Source of the DNA: Vigna angularis
Taxonomy: Eukaryota > Streptophyta > Magnoliopsida > Fabales > Fabaceae
Reading direction: 5' to 3'
NCBI RefSeq assembly: GCF_016808095.1
Contig: NC_068974.1
Span: forward strand, 21,002,825 to 21,066,824
DNA: 64,000 nucleotides
The position numbers and the translations under genes were made by a program. The notes under the pieces are model-generated. The model was not told the DNA's origin. It worked only from the letters and a program-made list of their open reading frames with translations, and ran no database searches. Positions 43,201 to 55,655 of the stretch are shown here, piece after piece (within the stretch, counting starts at the first letter, position 1; every line of letters begins with the position of its first letter).

Positions 43201-45532
43201 CTAAGGCTTTCGTGCAAAATCCAGAGATTTCTTTTTTCCTTAGTCCTAGTTTGAATTCACGAACGCTAATGACACAAGGAGGCGACAAAATTTATATATA
43301 ATTTTGCAAGTATATATATATATATATATAAATATAAGAGGGAGATATGAGTTTATAAGCCTAATAGTTAATATCTTTTAATAGGCATATACAAAACTAA
43401 AATATTATAATTCTGATATGGACGGACTACGATTTATGTGCTTTTTAATATTTTTATGCGGAAATAAAAAAATATCCAATGATTGTTCTAATCTTAAAAA
43501 GGTGATTTGCATTTTATCAGTTGTCGTTCCTGCATCATAGTAATGAATTGATCATAAATAAACATAAAAAATATAATTAAAAAAGAAGCAATATTACATC
43601 TTAAACATTAAAAACAAAATAAAATGACAAATATTATACAAATTTGATAATCAGACAGGAACACAACGAATGTGATGTTAAGTTTTTATTATTGAGGTGA
43701 TATAAAATTGATGGACATGGTCTGGCAATTGTAGTAAAAGTTCAAATGTATAAATTGCGGCTTGACAATGAGAACGACCACACAAAAAGGTTTCATAGTT
43801 GTGTTCCCATTTCCGACCCCTCCATTTCTTAATTGCTTATGAAATTGTTCACAAAAATTATGCACCACCTTTCCCATTTATAAATGAGAAATCCTAAAAT
43901 CTTTAATATACATATTGGGTTACAAATTTTTTATAAAATTTGAAAATAGAATACAATAATATATAAATAGAATTTGATCATACTTCCTATACAGTACATC
44001 CGTCCAGTCAAGTACCTGTTAGGAACTGACATTACTCTCTATCCAAAACTTTAAGACAATGAATTAATGGATCTTCAACCTTATATGGTGTTATACTTTC
44101 TCATTGTATCCAATGTGGAACTTGGACTCACACTTGAATTCCCAACAAGTTGAACCAGACTGGACAATCAAAACTATAGTGATCAAACGATCAAACTAGA
44201 GAGGATTAATTTCATAATCATCCCATTTAATGGCTAAATCACGATTATCCATATTTGGATCGTAATTAGACCGGTCGTAACCAAAAGTTCATTACAAAAT
44301 CTATAAATAATGATTCGAGGTAAAAATGAAAAGTTATACATTACTTACACCATTATTGTCCTTACAATTTGAACTGAACCTACTTTAGCATCGACTAACC
44401 TATGACAAATACTTTTAATTGATGTTTGACGAACATGACTTGGGTTCAACAACGATGAAACTTGACTCCATTTCCATAACACTTACCAATTCTCTTTGTC
44501 AAAACTTAATGTGATATGATGACTTAAGTTATTTTCCCTAAAAAAATACTCAATTTCCAATCTATTTAAATCCTTCTTTAACTCTAAAAAATAACAGATT
44601 TTAAGATCTATACTAACAAAAAAGGGAAACAGCCAATGAACTTCCTCACCCAACACATGCAAACCAACAGAAAAACATCAAATCCGATGTGTCTACACGT
44701 GATCAGCTGCATTACATAACAAACGAAACATAAGTGCATACAAAAATGGCAACATCACATGGTGTGAAAATGAACAAAATTATTGCCAGCACCACAACAG
44801 AAGATAAGTCAAACTCTTCTGTTGAAAGAATCGACTACATAAAGGATTAAGCTATTTATATGGTAAATATCTACTATAATTTTTCTTCGTGTCTATTTAT
44901 CACACTGTTGTCTATTTATTATTATATTATACATGTGAATCCTACGGTAAATCCCTCACGTAATCACGTGGGATTCTTTATTGGATACATAAAAAAGAAA
45001 ACTACAACATACATGAAATTGACAGAAGTTTGAAATAAAAACATGTGTAGAAAGCCTAAATGAGACTTTTGCCTTTTGAAATACAAAAGTAACATATTTG
45101 ATCTAAGTAGGAGTTAACTATGTTTTTAACATCTAAACTAACGTGATTTCTATGTTAAGTTCTAATACTTAAAAAATACATGGATTTGTTTCTTATATTA
45201 ACTTCTTTTTTTATATGATAAACTATGTGCTGTTAACGCTGGACCAGTAGTGTGCTTTGGAACAGAGTGATGAAAGTAGAAAGAAAACGTGATGCAGGAG
45301 AATAGAGAAAACGATAATCTTCTCATTAACAAGAAACTGATATATGTATATCAGATACAGAAGTAGAAAACTGTCTTTTGACAGTTAAAACCGTTAGGTA
45401 GTTTAGTTTTACATTTTAACACTCCCCTTTAAATCTAAACTACTCAAAGATCTAACACCAAGAGAGTCCCTCAGCCTTTCAAATTTGTTTTTCCGTAATG
45501 CCTTAGTAAAGATGTCTGTTGTTTGCTCATCT
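43201..45532. repeat. Segmental direct duplication, copy 1
   Basis: About 2.33 kb matches 52309-54692 in the same orientation. It comprises about 2.03 kb of flank (43201-45230), the lower copia LTR (45231-45421) and about 110 bp of copia interior. No gene was recognised in the flank. A 62-codon ORF appears in both copies (43689-43877, 52790-52978) without family resemblance. Confidence 0.9.
45231..45421 (-). repeat. 3' LTR of the copia element
   Basis: 191 bp. The third LTR copy at 54391-54581 resembles this one more than the upper LTR, as expected if this end was duplicated. Confidence 0.95.
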
Positions 45533-46968
45533 GTAGTGCAGTACACCAGTTCTAATCTTTTCTTACTGACTTGATCTCTGAGATAATGAAACTTAGTCTC
45601 TATATGCTTGCTTCTGCCATGAGAGACTGGGTTCTTGGACAAGCTGATAGCTGATTTGTTATCCACCATCAATCGTGTTGGTTTACAATGCTCAATCCTC
45701 AACTCTCGTAGAATAGCTTCTAGCCAAGCACATTGGCAAGCAGTTTCTGCTGCAGATATATACTCTGCTTCGCAAGACGAGAGTGCAACAACATTTTGTT
45801 TCTTTGAGCACCAAGATATTGAAGCTCCCATCAATTTGAACAGGTATCCAAAGGTGCTCTTCCTATCCACTTGATCACCACTCCAGTCTGCATCACACCA
45901 TGCCTTCAAAATATCACACGTACTGTCAACCTTCCTGGGAAAATGAAGACCATAATCCGTTGTTCCCTTCAAGTAGCGCAGAATGTGCTTGGCTGCTGCA
46001 AGATGAGACTGTCTTGGATCATGCATGAACCTGCTGACAAGCCCAACTCCGAAGCTGATGTCCGGTCTGTTGTTGCATATGTAACGAAGAGTTCCTACAA
46101 TCTGCTTGAACAGGGTTGCATCAACCTTGGTCTCTTCTTGCTGACACGTGAGTTGTAAGTTTGCCATAACTGGGACAGATGTGCTATTACAGTTCTTCAA
46201 GTTAAATCTCTCCAGAGTCTCTAAAATATACTTTCTTTGATGCATGAACATTCCATCTTCTGTCTGCACGAATTCCAGCCCAAGAAAGTACCCCAAGCTA
46301 CCAAGATCTGTCATTTCAAGTTCATTCTTCATCTTCACCTTAAATTCTTCAATTTTGTGTGTGGAGCTTCCAGTGACCAGTAGATCGTCGACGTACAGAC
46401 ACACCAGTAGAGTACCTAGCTGCTCCACAAACTTCATATAAATTCCATATTCAACAGTGCATTTATGGAAACCATACCTGATAAGCAATGCGTCAATGTG
46501 TTTGTTCCAGGCTCGTGGTGCTTGACGGAGGTCATATAAAGCCTTGTTCAACTTGTATACTTTCAGCTCTTGTCCTTTCTTAACAAAACCAGGTGGCTGC
46601 TTCACAAAAACTTCTTCTTCGAGAGGGCCATTAAGAAATGCGGATTTGACGTCCATTTGGTAAATGCTCCAACCATTGAAGTTGGCTAAGGCAACAATAA
46701 GTCTTACAGTCTCTAGTCTTGCCACAAGAGCATAAACATCGGTGAAATCTATCCCGGGTTTCTGCAAGAAACCTTTTGCAACCAACCTGGCCTTCAGCTT
46801 TGCAACATTTCCATCTGGTTTATATTTAGTTTTGAACACCCATTTCACCTCTATGGCCTGTTTATGTTGAGGCAGTTCCACCAACTTCCACGTCCTGCTC
46901 TTCTCAATTGTTGAAAGTTCTTCCAACATAGCCTCCTTCCATTCTTTAATTTTGATGGCTTGTCCCAT
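45409..46968 (-). pseudogene. Copia reverse transcriptase and RNase H, open segment
   Basis: About 519 codons are open, from just before [22 protein letters not shown] motifs include [20 protein letters not shown] and [12 protein letters not shown] with the catalytic YVDD; RNase H includes [19 protein letters not shown] and [12 protein letters not shown]. This is the best-preserved part of the element. The reading runs through the polypurine tract and ends a few codons inside the 3' LTR. Upstream domains are separated from it by stops, so the polyprotein is not continuous. Confidence 0.92.
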
Positions 46969-47082
46969 GAAAGTGTCTCAACACCTGCTAGAAGAGCATA
47001 ATGAACTATATCACCTGAGTCTGTGATATCAGTCACTAAACAACTCATGACCAGCGAGTCTCATAGATGGAAATCGTGTTCT

Positions 47083-48529
47083 CTATGACCTTCTAGCTTC
47101 AGCGTCTCCATTTGTAGATATCTGTTTAATCGCCTTTGCCCTTTTCTCCTCCAGCCAGGTAGGCATAACAGCACCAGATTGCTCAATTGATTCAGTTTCT
47201 GCATCAGCCCATCTAAACGTAGCAGACTCGTCTACTATCACATCCCTACTTATCAAGATTTGCCTCTTCTCTGGATCATACATCCTGTATGCACCTGTTG
47301 GATGATAACCTACGAGAATGAGAGTTTCACTTCTGTCGTCTAACTTCTTCCTTCGTTCAACTGGGACGTGTTTGTAACAGACCGAACCGAAAATCTTTAG
47401 GTGATGCACATCTGGTTTCTTTTCAGTCCAAGCCTCTTTGGGTGTGCATGTTGACAGAGCTTTGGTAGGATTTCTATTCAGCAAGTAGGTAGCAGTCGAG
47501 ACTGTTTCTCCCTATAGGTGATGCGATAGTCTTCTCCCTTTAATCATACACCTGGTCATATCCAAAAGCATTCGGTTTCTTCTCTTAGCTAATCCGTTGT
47601 GCTGAGATGTGTAATTAAGGCGTTGTAACTTCATGTAGGATCCCTTTGTCAGCACAAAATCTACTCATTTCTCCAGAATTAAATTCGCCTCCACCATCAA
47701 TCCTGAGAATCCTGAGTTGTTGACCAGATTGTCTCTCGGCCATAACACAAAATTTAACAAGTTGTGTGTAATCTTCTCTCTTTTCTCTTAACAAATATAT
47801 CCAGAGTTTTCTAGATAATTCATCTACAAAGAGTAAAAAATATTTGTTACCTCCTAGAGATGGCACGTCAAAAGGACCACACACATCTGCATGTACAACA
47901 TCCAACAGTTGTCTTGCTCTCTTGGGTGCGTGTCTGTTAAACGCCTTTCTGATTTGCTTTCCAACAGCACAACTTTCACAGACTTTGTTCGGTGCAACAA
48001 TTGTAGGTATACCTCTCACAAGATCTTTATCTTTCAGTTGACTCAGGCTCCTAAAATTTAGATGCCCATAACGATAGTGCCACAACCACTCTTCTTCTCC
48101 AACATTCATTGTAGTCAGACACTGTATCTTTGTTGCATTCAAGTTCACTTTAAAGGTTCGATTTCTCGCGAGAGGAGCTTTGAGTATCATTCGTTGTCTC
48201 TCGTCGAATACCTCAATATGCCTTTATTGCATCTTCATGGTATATCCTTTCTCCAAGAGTTGGCCGAGACTTAGAAGATTGCTTTTCATTGTGGGAACAT
48301 ATAAAACATTGTGCATGTACACTGATCTTCCATCTTTGCGTGTGATCATCACTTTGCCCGAACCTTCAGCTCTAATGATGGTGTTGTCCACAAAACGCAC
48401 AATGCCTTTGATGCTTGTGTCTAAGTCAAGCAACCAGTTTGTATTCCCAATCATGTGGTTGGAACAACCTGTATCCAAATACCACAACGTTTCTTCATCT
48501 TCATGGCTTGTTTCTCCAGCAAGCGACAC
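47083..48529 (-). pseudogene. Copia protease and integrase, broken
   Basis: Protease: LDTGCSNHMIG near 48480. Integrase: the zinc-region pieces HYRYGHLNFRSL and CESCAVGKQ, core aspartates in DVVHADVCGPF and LRIDGGGEF, and a break by stop and frameshift at about 47615, just before the glutamate region. The C-terminal segment (KPDVHHLKIFGSVCYKHVP) resumes in another frame at 47484. An in-frame TAA at 48224 separates protease from integrase. Confidence 0.9.
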
Positions 48530-48598
48530 ATGTCATGTTCGGTCGGTCTTTCTTAGACACTTGTCTGTTACCCCACTCGTCTCTTGAACATGTTTTTC

Positions 48599-49653
48599 CT
48601 ATGCAATTCTCCAGTTGTCATCGTTTCTGTCATGCATTGCGAAACTCATCAACAAAACGTGATCAAAATCCGATTCCAGTTCCTCTTTTGCAAGATTCGC
48701 CTCATCACTCTTTTCTTTCTTAGCGTTTTCATTGTGCCAATACTCAGATGAGTAATGGCCATATTTATTACACGTAAAACATTGTACATTTCTCTTGTCA
48801 ACGTTCTTTCTACCTCCTCTTCCTTTGTACTTTCCTCTTCCTCTATAATTTCCTTCCTTTTGTTCGTTGTTGTTGTCATCTTTGGTCAATTCGAAAGTAT
48901 TAGTGAATCTGCCTCCATTTTGACCACCACGACCATTATGTGATCTTCTTTTGCCTCTGCCAGTTCCGCGACTCTTGTAGATTTGAATGCTTCTAGCTTG
49001 CAGTGCCTGATTTGTACTTTGTATAGCCTTTTTTTCTGCCACTCTTCTCTCTATCAGGCGCTGCTCATGAGCTTCAAGAGAATTTTGTAGCTCTTCAACT
49101 TTCATAATTCCCAAATCTTTGCTTTCTTTGATCGCCACCACAATGTGATCGTACTGGGGTGTAAGAGTTCGCAAGATTTTCTCAACGATCTTTTTTTCTT
49201 TCACCACTTTATCACACGCCCACATCGCATTAACAACCACCTGAATTCTGCCAATATATTCTTCAATGGTTTCTTGCTCTCCCATACTCAAGAGCTCATA
49301 TTGTCTCAGCAGCGATTGTAATCTCACTTTCTTCACCCTTCCTGAATTTCCATATCTATCTTGTAATATATCCCAAGCTTCCTTGGCTGTTGTTGCTCTT
49401 GACACTTTTTGAAATATCATCGCAGAAACACATTGATGCAGGAGCATGCGTGCCGTGCCTTATAGTCCAGCTTCTTGTTTTCTTTGTAGACTTTCTTTGC
49501 TTCATCTGTGTCCCCCTTTGAGGGTTCTTTAAATCCTCTCTTGACAATTTCGTCAACTTCTTGAAAGCCTAAGATAGCATCCATCTTCACACACCAGTCA
49601 TCGTAATTCTTTTCGTCAAACACTAGCAAGCTGCTCTGGATCATCCCCGCCAT
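48599..49653 (-). pseudogene. Copia gag, frameshifted
   Basis: It begins at ATG 49653 (MAGMIQSSLLVFDEKNYDDW) and shifts frame near 49430. It continues through the UBN2-type gag region (AKEAWDILQDRYG, then TIEEYIGRIQVVVNAMW) to a zinc knuckle CFTCNKYGHYSSEYW. The knuckle's last cysteine position reads Tyr-Trp, so it appears damaged. An Arg/Gly-rich stretch precedes it. A stop follows at 48599. Confidence 0.9.
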
Positions 49654-49810
49654 CGCTTTTCAACAAGAACCCTTCTTCGCAAATTAAGTCTCTCTTTTCT
49701 TGTTCGGAGTTTCACCAGGTTCTTTAACCTGTAGCTCTAAATACCACTGTTAACGCTGGACCAGTAGTGTGCTTTGGAACAGAGTGATGACCGTAGAAAG
49801 AAAACGTGAT

Positions 49811-51024
49811 CACTAATGTAAAAAGGACTTTAGACGTCTGTTATTTTGGGCTTTTAACGTCTGATCTATGTCCGACGTCTATATGGGTGACATTAATGAG
49901 ACGTCGGACCCTTTAGGTCAGACGTCTCTATAGACGTCGGACCTATATAGGTCCGACGTCTATATAGACGTCCGATCCATACAGGTTAGACGTCTCTGAG
50001 GTTGCTCCTGACTCATGGTGATTCGAGTTTACAACTTTATATTTCAGTTGAAGAGAATGTATTGTACATTTTTTTATTGGATGGTTTTAAAAACGTAGTG
50101 GAGGGAATTGGAGGAGTACAAAACACAAGAAATCGCCGCCATAGAACGCCGCCTAAATACACAAGAATAATTGCACCAAAAGCCAACGAAAACGCATTTT
50201 AATCGGTTCAAATGAAAGATAATGCATCAAAGAGTGATGTAATCGGAGTAAATTTAATTTAAAACGGTGCAAAAGTGAGAAAGTGAACCTGAAAAGCGTA
50301 ACCCGTAGAGAGAAAACGCGACGAAGATGATGAACAATGAGTGCGCGTAACGATTGTCTTACGTTCACGGTGTTTCAATGCAAAAATTTAGACGTCGGTT
50401 CCCCCAATTAACAGACGTCTAAAGTGCTTTAGAAGTCGGAGTGGCGGGATCAGACGTCTAAATAGAGTCAAAAGGTGACTTTTTAAATTTCTGGATTTAG
50501 GGTTTAGATGTCGGTTCCCCAATTAACAGACGTCTAAAGTGCTTCAAAAGTCGGAGTGGCGGGATCAAACGTCTAAACATAGTCAAAAAGTGACTTTTTA
50601 AATTTCTGGATATAGGGTTTAGACGTCAGTTCCCCAATTAACAGACGTCTAAAGTGCTTCAAAAGTCAGAGTGGCGGAATCAGACGTCTAAACGGAGTCA
50701 AAAAGTGACTTTTTAAATTTCTGGATTTAGGGTTTAGACGTCGGTTTCCCAATTAACAGACGTCTAAAGTGCTTCAGAAGTCAGTTCCCTCCCTAACAGA
50801 CGTCTAAATAGAATAAAAAATAATTTTTTTTAAACTTTTTTGTTTAGTTTTGACGTCTATTCGGGGGAGCCGACGTATATGAGTATTTAGACGTCGGGCC
50901 CTTCTATAACCGACGTTTAAATAGTTGTTTTATTTATGAAAAATGTCATCGATCATTTTTTATGTTGGATATTCGAGGGTCAAACGTCTAAAGGGTGACG
51001 TTAAAAGTTTTTTTTGCTCTAGTG
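49811..51024. mobile_element. CACTA non-autonomous element with AGACGTCT arrays, inside the copia 5' LTR
   Basis: 1214 bp. The ends CACTAATGTAAAAAGGAC and, on the complement, CACTAGAGCAAAAAAAAC are flanked by the 3-bp duplication GAT (49808-49810 and 51025-51027). AGACGTC/GACGTCT motifs are dense in both subterminal regions. No transposase is encoded. The middle (about 50010-50350) is less repetitive and of unknown origin. Confidence 0.93.
50388..50800. repeat. 115-116-bp tandem array in the CACTA element
   Basis: About 3.5 units. Starts (TTTAGACGTCGGTTCCCC) fall near 50387, 50503, 50618 and 50733. Each unit carries two or three AGACGTCT-type palindromes, an AGTGGCGGGATCA block and a GTGACTTTTTAAATTTCTGG block. 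Confidence 0.92.
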
Positions 51025-51164
51025 GATGCAGGAGAATAGAGGAAATGATAATCTTCTCATTAACAAAAAATTGATATATGTATATCAGATAGATACAGAA
51101 GTAGAAAACTGTCTTTTGGCACTTAAAACTGTTATATAGTTTAGTTTTACATTTTAACATGTGC

Positions 51165-52308
51165 CACGTATGAAATTAATTTAACCAGAAATGCCAAGAA
51201 CAAAAGTACCCAACCGACTTCATGTTCTTCTTTCTAGGCATGAGGGCTTCCTCCCCAATCTTTTCCATTCTCCAATACAAGTTGCACTCAAGCCCTCTTC
51301 CTCCATTGGAAACTCTCTAAGCTTAGTGCCAATTGCTACTCGAGAGCTCTAATTGCTGAATCAGATATGGGGATGATGGAGATTGTTGCCACGTGCCAAT
51401 GGGGAAATTGTTTTTAAATTTTGTTTAATACAATAGAGCAATAAAACTTTAACTTTTATTTATTAAAACAAAATAATACTTGCAAAATTGTATTTAAATT
51501 GTGATTAATTATTCAGATATTTAATTTGTTCACAAGCTATAAATTATTTTATAAATTCAAAGTAATGTTTCTTAGTTATATTTTATATGTTATATCTTCT
51601 ATTAAATTATATATATATATATATTTATAAATTTTGAAAATATAAAAATATATGTGTTTGTAAAATTTATTGTTTTAGATGATATATGTAAAATATAATA
51701 AAAAAACCTATTTTGAATTTATAAAATAATCACTAGTAGAAAAAAAATTATGATAACCTATTATCTGTTATAATAAATTGGTTAATGACATTTTTGTAAC
51801 AAAAGTAATATGGTTTTAGAAAACCAGTTATAATATATTAATAATAAGGTCACAAAATTGAAATTATGATTAAAATTTATGATATGATGCAAGTAAACCT
51901 ATCATAATAAACTTTTTTATATAAGTTGAATAGATATTATAACTAGTTTTAAAAAACCTATTATATAATTTTCTAAATCGAATTTTCGCTTATATCTTTA
52001 CACTTCACAGTCCCTGATTTCTCTTTCACATTCCTTATATCCTCTCTTTTCTCAGTTCATCAATTTCGGTCATTAAGTGAAGCCAGGCTGAAAAATCGAA
52101 TTAAGGGTACTAATTAGAATTTCATTTGATTATTTCTAAATGTTAAATTCTAAATTCTTCTAATGTCATTTGGTTATTAAAATTAAATCCAATTAACTTT
52201 AAATAATTTTCCTATAAAATGCAAGAATACCTTTCAACAACCTTAATCACAACATTTTTTCCCCAACTTTAGGCCTTTTTCGCGGACAGACCTGGAATTG
52301 GGATGTGT
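51165..52308. other. AT-rich interval with a CACTA-like start at 51731
   Basis: CACTAGTAGAAAAAAAATT at 51731 followed by TTATGATA-type repeated motifs resembles a CACTA terminus, and a related start lies at 55656. No matching right end was found. No gene seen. Confidence 0.35.
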
Positions 52309-54692
52309 CTAAGGCTTTCGTGCAAAATCCAGAGATTTCTTTTTTCCTTCGTCCTAGTTTGAATTCACGAACGCTAATGACACAAGGAGGCGACAAAATT
52401 TATATATAATTTTGCAAGTATATATATATATAAATATAAGAGGGAGATATGAGTTTATAAGCCTAATAGTTAATATCTTTTAATAGGCATATACAAAACT
52501 AAAATATTATAATTCTGATATGGACGGACTACGATTTATGTGCTTTTTAATATTTTTATGCGGAAATAAAAAATATCCAATGATTGTTCTAATCTTAAAA
52601 AGGTGATTTGCATTTTATCAGTTGTCGTTCTTGCATCATAGTAATGAATTGATCATAAATAAACATAAAGAATATAATTAAAAAAGAAGCAATATTACAT
52701 CTTAAACATTAAAAACAAAATAAAATGACAAATATTATACAAATTTGATAATCAGACAGGAACACAACGAATGTGATGTTAAATTTTTATTATTGAGGTG
52801 ATATAAAATGGACGGACATGGTCTGGCAATTGTGGTAAAAGTTCAAATGTATAAATTGCGGCTTGACAATGAGAACGACCACACAAAAAGGATTCATAGT
52901 TGTGTTCCCATTTCCGACCCCTCCATTTCTTAATTGCTTATGAAATTGTTCACAAAAATTATGCACCACGTTTCCCATTTATAAATGAGAAACCCTAAAA
53001 TCTTTAATATACATATTGGGTTACACACTTTAATATACATATTGGGTTGGATAGAAAGAAAAACCAATTTTTTATAAAATTTGAAAATAGAATACAATAA
53101 TATATAAATAGAATTTGATCATACTTCCTATACATGTGTGTTGGGTCTATGGGAAAATACAAACAACAATGAGATATGTGCTCAACTATATAAGGAACTG
53201 ATATCACTCTCTATCTAAAACTTTAAGACAATAGGTTAATAGATCTTCATCCAATGTGGGACTAGGACTCACACTTGAATTCCCAACAAGTTGAACCAGA
53301 CTGGACAATCAAAACTATAGTGATCAAACAATCAAACTAGAGAGGATTAATTTCATAATCATCCCATTTAATGGCTAAATCACGATAATCCATATTTGGA
53401 TCGTAATTAGACCGGTCGTAACCAAAAGTTCATTACAAAATCTATAAATAAAGATTCGAGATAAAAATAAAAAGTTATACATTACTTATACAATTATTGT
53501 CCTTACAATTTGAACTGAACCTACTTTAGCATCTTATAACCTATGACAGATACTTTCAATTGATGTTTGACGAACATGACTTGGGTTCAACAACGATGAA
53601 ACTTGACTCCATTTCCATAACACTTACCAATTCTCTTTGTCAAAACTTAATGTGATATGATGACTTAAGTTATTTTCCCTAAAAAAATACTCAATTTCCA
53701 ATCTAATTAATTCCTTCTTTAACTCTAAAAAATAACAGATTTTAAGATCTATACTAACAAAAAAGGGAAACAGCCAATGAACTTCCTCACCCAACACATG
53801 CAAACCAACAGAAAAACATCAAATCCGATGTGTCTACACGTGATCAGCTGCATTACATAACAAACGAAACATAAGTGCATACAAAAATGGCAACATCACA
53901 TGGTGTGAAAATGAACAAAATTATTGCCAGCACCACAACAGAAGATAAGTCAAACTCTTCTATTGAAAGAATCGACTACAATTGAAAGAATCGACTACAT
54001 AAAGGATTAAGCTATTTATATGGTAAATATCTACTATAATTTTTCTTCGTGTCTATTTATCACACTGTTGTCTATTTATTATTATATTATACATGTGAAT
54101 CCTACGGTAAATCCCTCACGTAATCACGTGGGATTCTTTATTGGATACATAAAAAAGAAAACTACAACATACATGAAATTGACAGAAGTTTAAAATAAAA
54201 ACATGTGTAAAAAGCCTAAATGAGACTTTTGCCTTTTGAAATACAAAAGTAACATATTTGATCTAAGTAGGAGTTAACTATGTTTTTAACATCTAAACTA
54301 ACGTGATTTCTATGTTAAGTTCTAATACTTAAAAAATACATGGATTTGTTTCTTATATTAACTTCTTTTTTTATATGATAAACTATGTGTTGTTAACGTT
54401 GGACCAGTAGTGTGCTTTGGAACAGAGTGATGAACATAGAAAGAAAACGTAATGCAGGAGAATAGAGAAAACGATAATCTTCTCATTAACAAGAAACTAT
54501 TATATGTATATCAGATACAGAAGTAGAAAACTGTCTTTTGACAATTAAAACCGTTAGGTAGTTTAGTTTTACATTTTAATACTTCCCTTTAAATCTAAAT
54601 TACTCAAAGATCTAACACCAAGAGAGTCCCTCAACCTTTCAAATCTGTTTTACCGTAATGCCTTAGTAAAGATGTATGTTGTTTGCTCATCT
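52309..54692. repeat. Segmental direct duplication, copy 2, including a third copia LTR
   Basis: About 2.38 kb matches 43201-45532. Inside, 54391-54581 is a copy of the copia 3' LTR and 54582-54692 a copy of the adjacent RNase H end, so duplication followed copia insertion. Copy-specific changes include a small tandem duplication around ATTGAAAGAATCGACTACA (53963-54000) and a diverged block near 53130-53190. Confidence 0.9.
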
Positions 54693-55064
54693 AACACCAA
54701 GATCTATCACTCATTACCATACACAAATCCTTATTCACATGTATAGATGCTACTATTAACTAAGAAGTAAAATGTATATATAAAATAAAAGAAGGAATTA
54801 ATTTTATACTAGTGAAAACTACATAATAACAAAAAAAATAGAAAATTATTATTATAATTATAAAAATAAATATAAATAATTTTTATAATTTTATTATAAA
54901 TAATTTATATTTATTTTATAGATAATTTTTTATTTTAAAAATAATTTTAACTTAAAAATATTAAATTTTAAAAACAGTCAAATAAAAAAATGGTTAAATA
55001 TAAAAAAAAACAATTAAAACATATACTTTTAGGCAAAATTAAAAAATAAATATATATTTAAACG

Positions 55065-55136
<72 letters not shown>

Positions 55137-55343
55137 GTATAACTTTTAAACTGAATCATGATTTATGTATCCTTAATGATATATATCCAAATATATCATT
55201 GCTCACTTAAGCAATCCTAATTTTTTGAAAAAAATAATTATTGTACATTTCATAAACATAGGAATATCAGAATAAATAAAAATAATTGACTTGGTCTTAA
55301 AACTGTAAGAACATTTCCAGTTAATACTGTGTAAAATATTTAC
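54693..55343. other. AT-rich interval with a long TA tract
   Basis: No ORF. (TA)n at about 55070-55133. Confidence 0.6.
55070..55133. repeat. (TA)n microsatellite
   Basis: About 30 TA units. Confidence 0.95.
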
Positions 55344-55655
55344 TTAATATTTTTCTTATTTAAGTTGTTTTTTAGAATTTTTTAATTTATTGAAAATAAA
55401 TATATTTTATATAAAAGTAAAAATATATTGAATTATTTAAATTTATGAAAATTGTAAATAGTTTATATTTTGTCACATTATATAAATAAAATAAAACAGC
55501 AAGATTTATTATATAACACATTTTTAAGATTTTATTAGACTTTGAACGAGAAGAAAAATTTTCACAAGTTATTCACTCGTTCATGACAAAAGTTATGATC
55601 TCTATAAAAAGGTAAAAATACAAATCTATTTAGAGAATTAGATTTATGATAAAAA
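55344..55655. repeat. Dispersed direct repeat, copy 1
   Basis: About 310 bp, AT-rich, matching 62890-63183 in the same orientation; both end near TTAGATTTATGAT. Confidence 0.75.

Larger units (their letters stand above)
45231..51159 (-). mobile_element. Ty1/copia retrotransposon with a CACTA element in its 5' LTR
   Basis: The LTRs 45231-45421 and 49748-51159 (the latter split by a CACTA element) begin TGTTAACG, end TTTTAACA and are flanked by a perfect 5-bp duplication TGTGC (45226-45230 and 51160-51164). Orientation is minus: the primer site reads TGGTATTTAGAGCTA beside the upper LTR and the polypurine tract AAAGGGGAG lies beside the lower one. Without the CACTA insert the element is about 4.7 kb. 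Gag, protease, integrase, RT and RNase H are in copia order but carry stops and frameshifts. The LTRs differ by about 11 substitutions plus a 4-bp insertion. Confidence 0.95.

Noticed and set aside
50388..50800. CRISPR-like spaced repeats
   Set aside because: Units are contiguous 115-bp tandem repeats inside a CACTA element of a plant genome, with no short repeat/unique spacer pattern.
43689..52978. 62-codon minus ORF present twice as a conserved gene
   Set aside because: Conservation is explained by the segmental duplication; no recognisable protein features.
53138..53286. Solo LTR TGTTGGG...CCCAACA in duplication copy 2
   Set aside because: Flanking 5-mers do not match and copy 1 has a different sequence over part of it.
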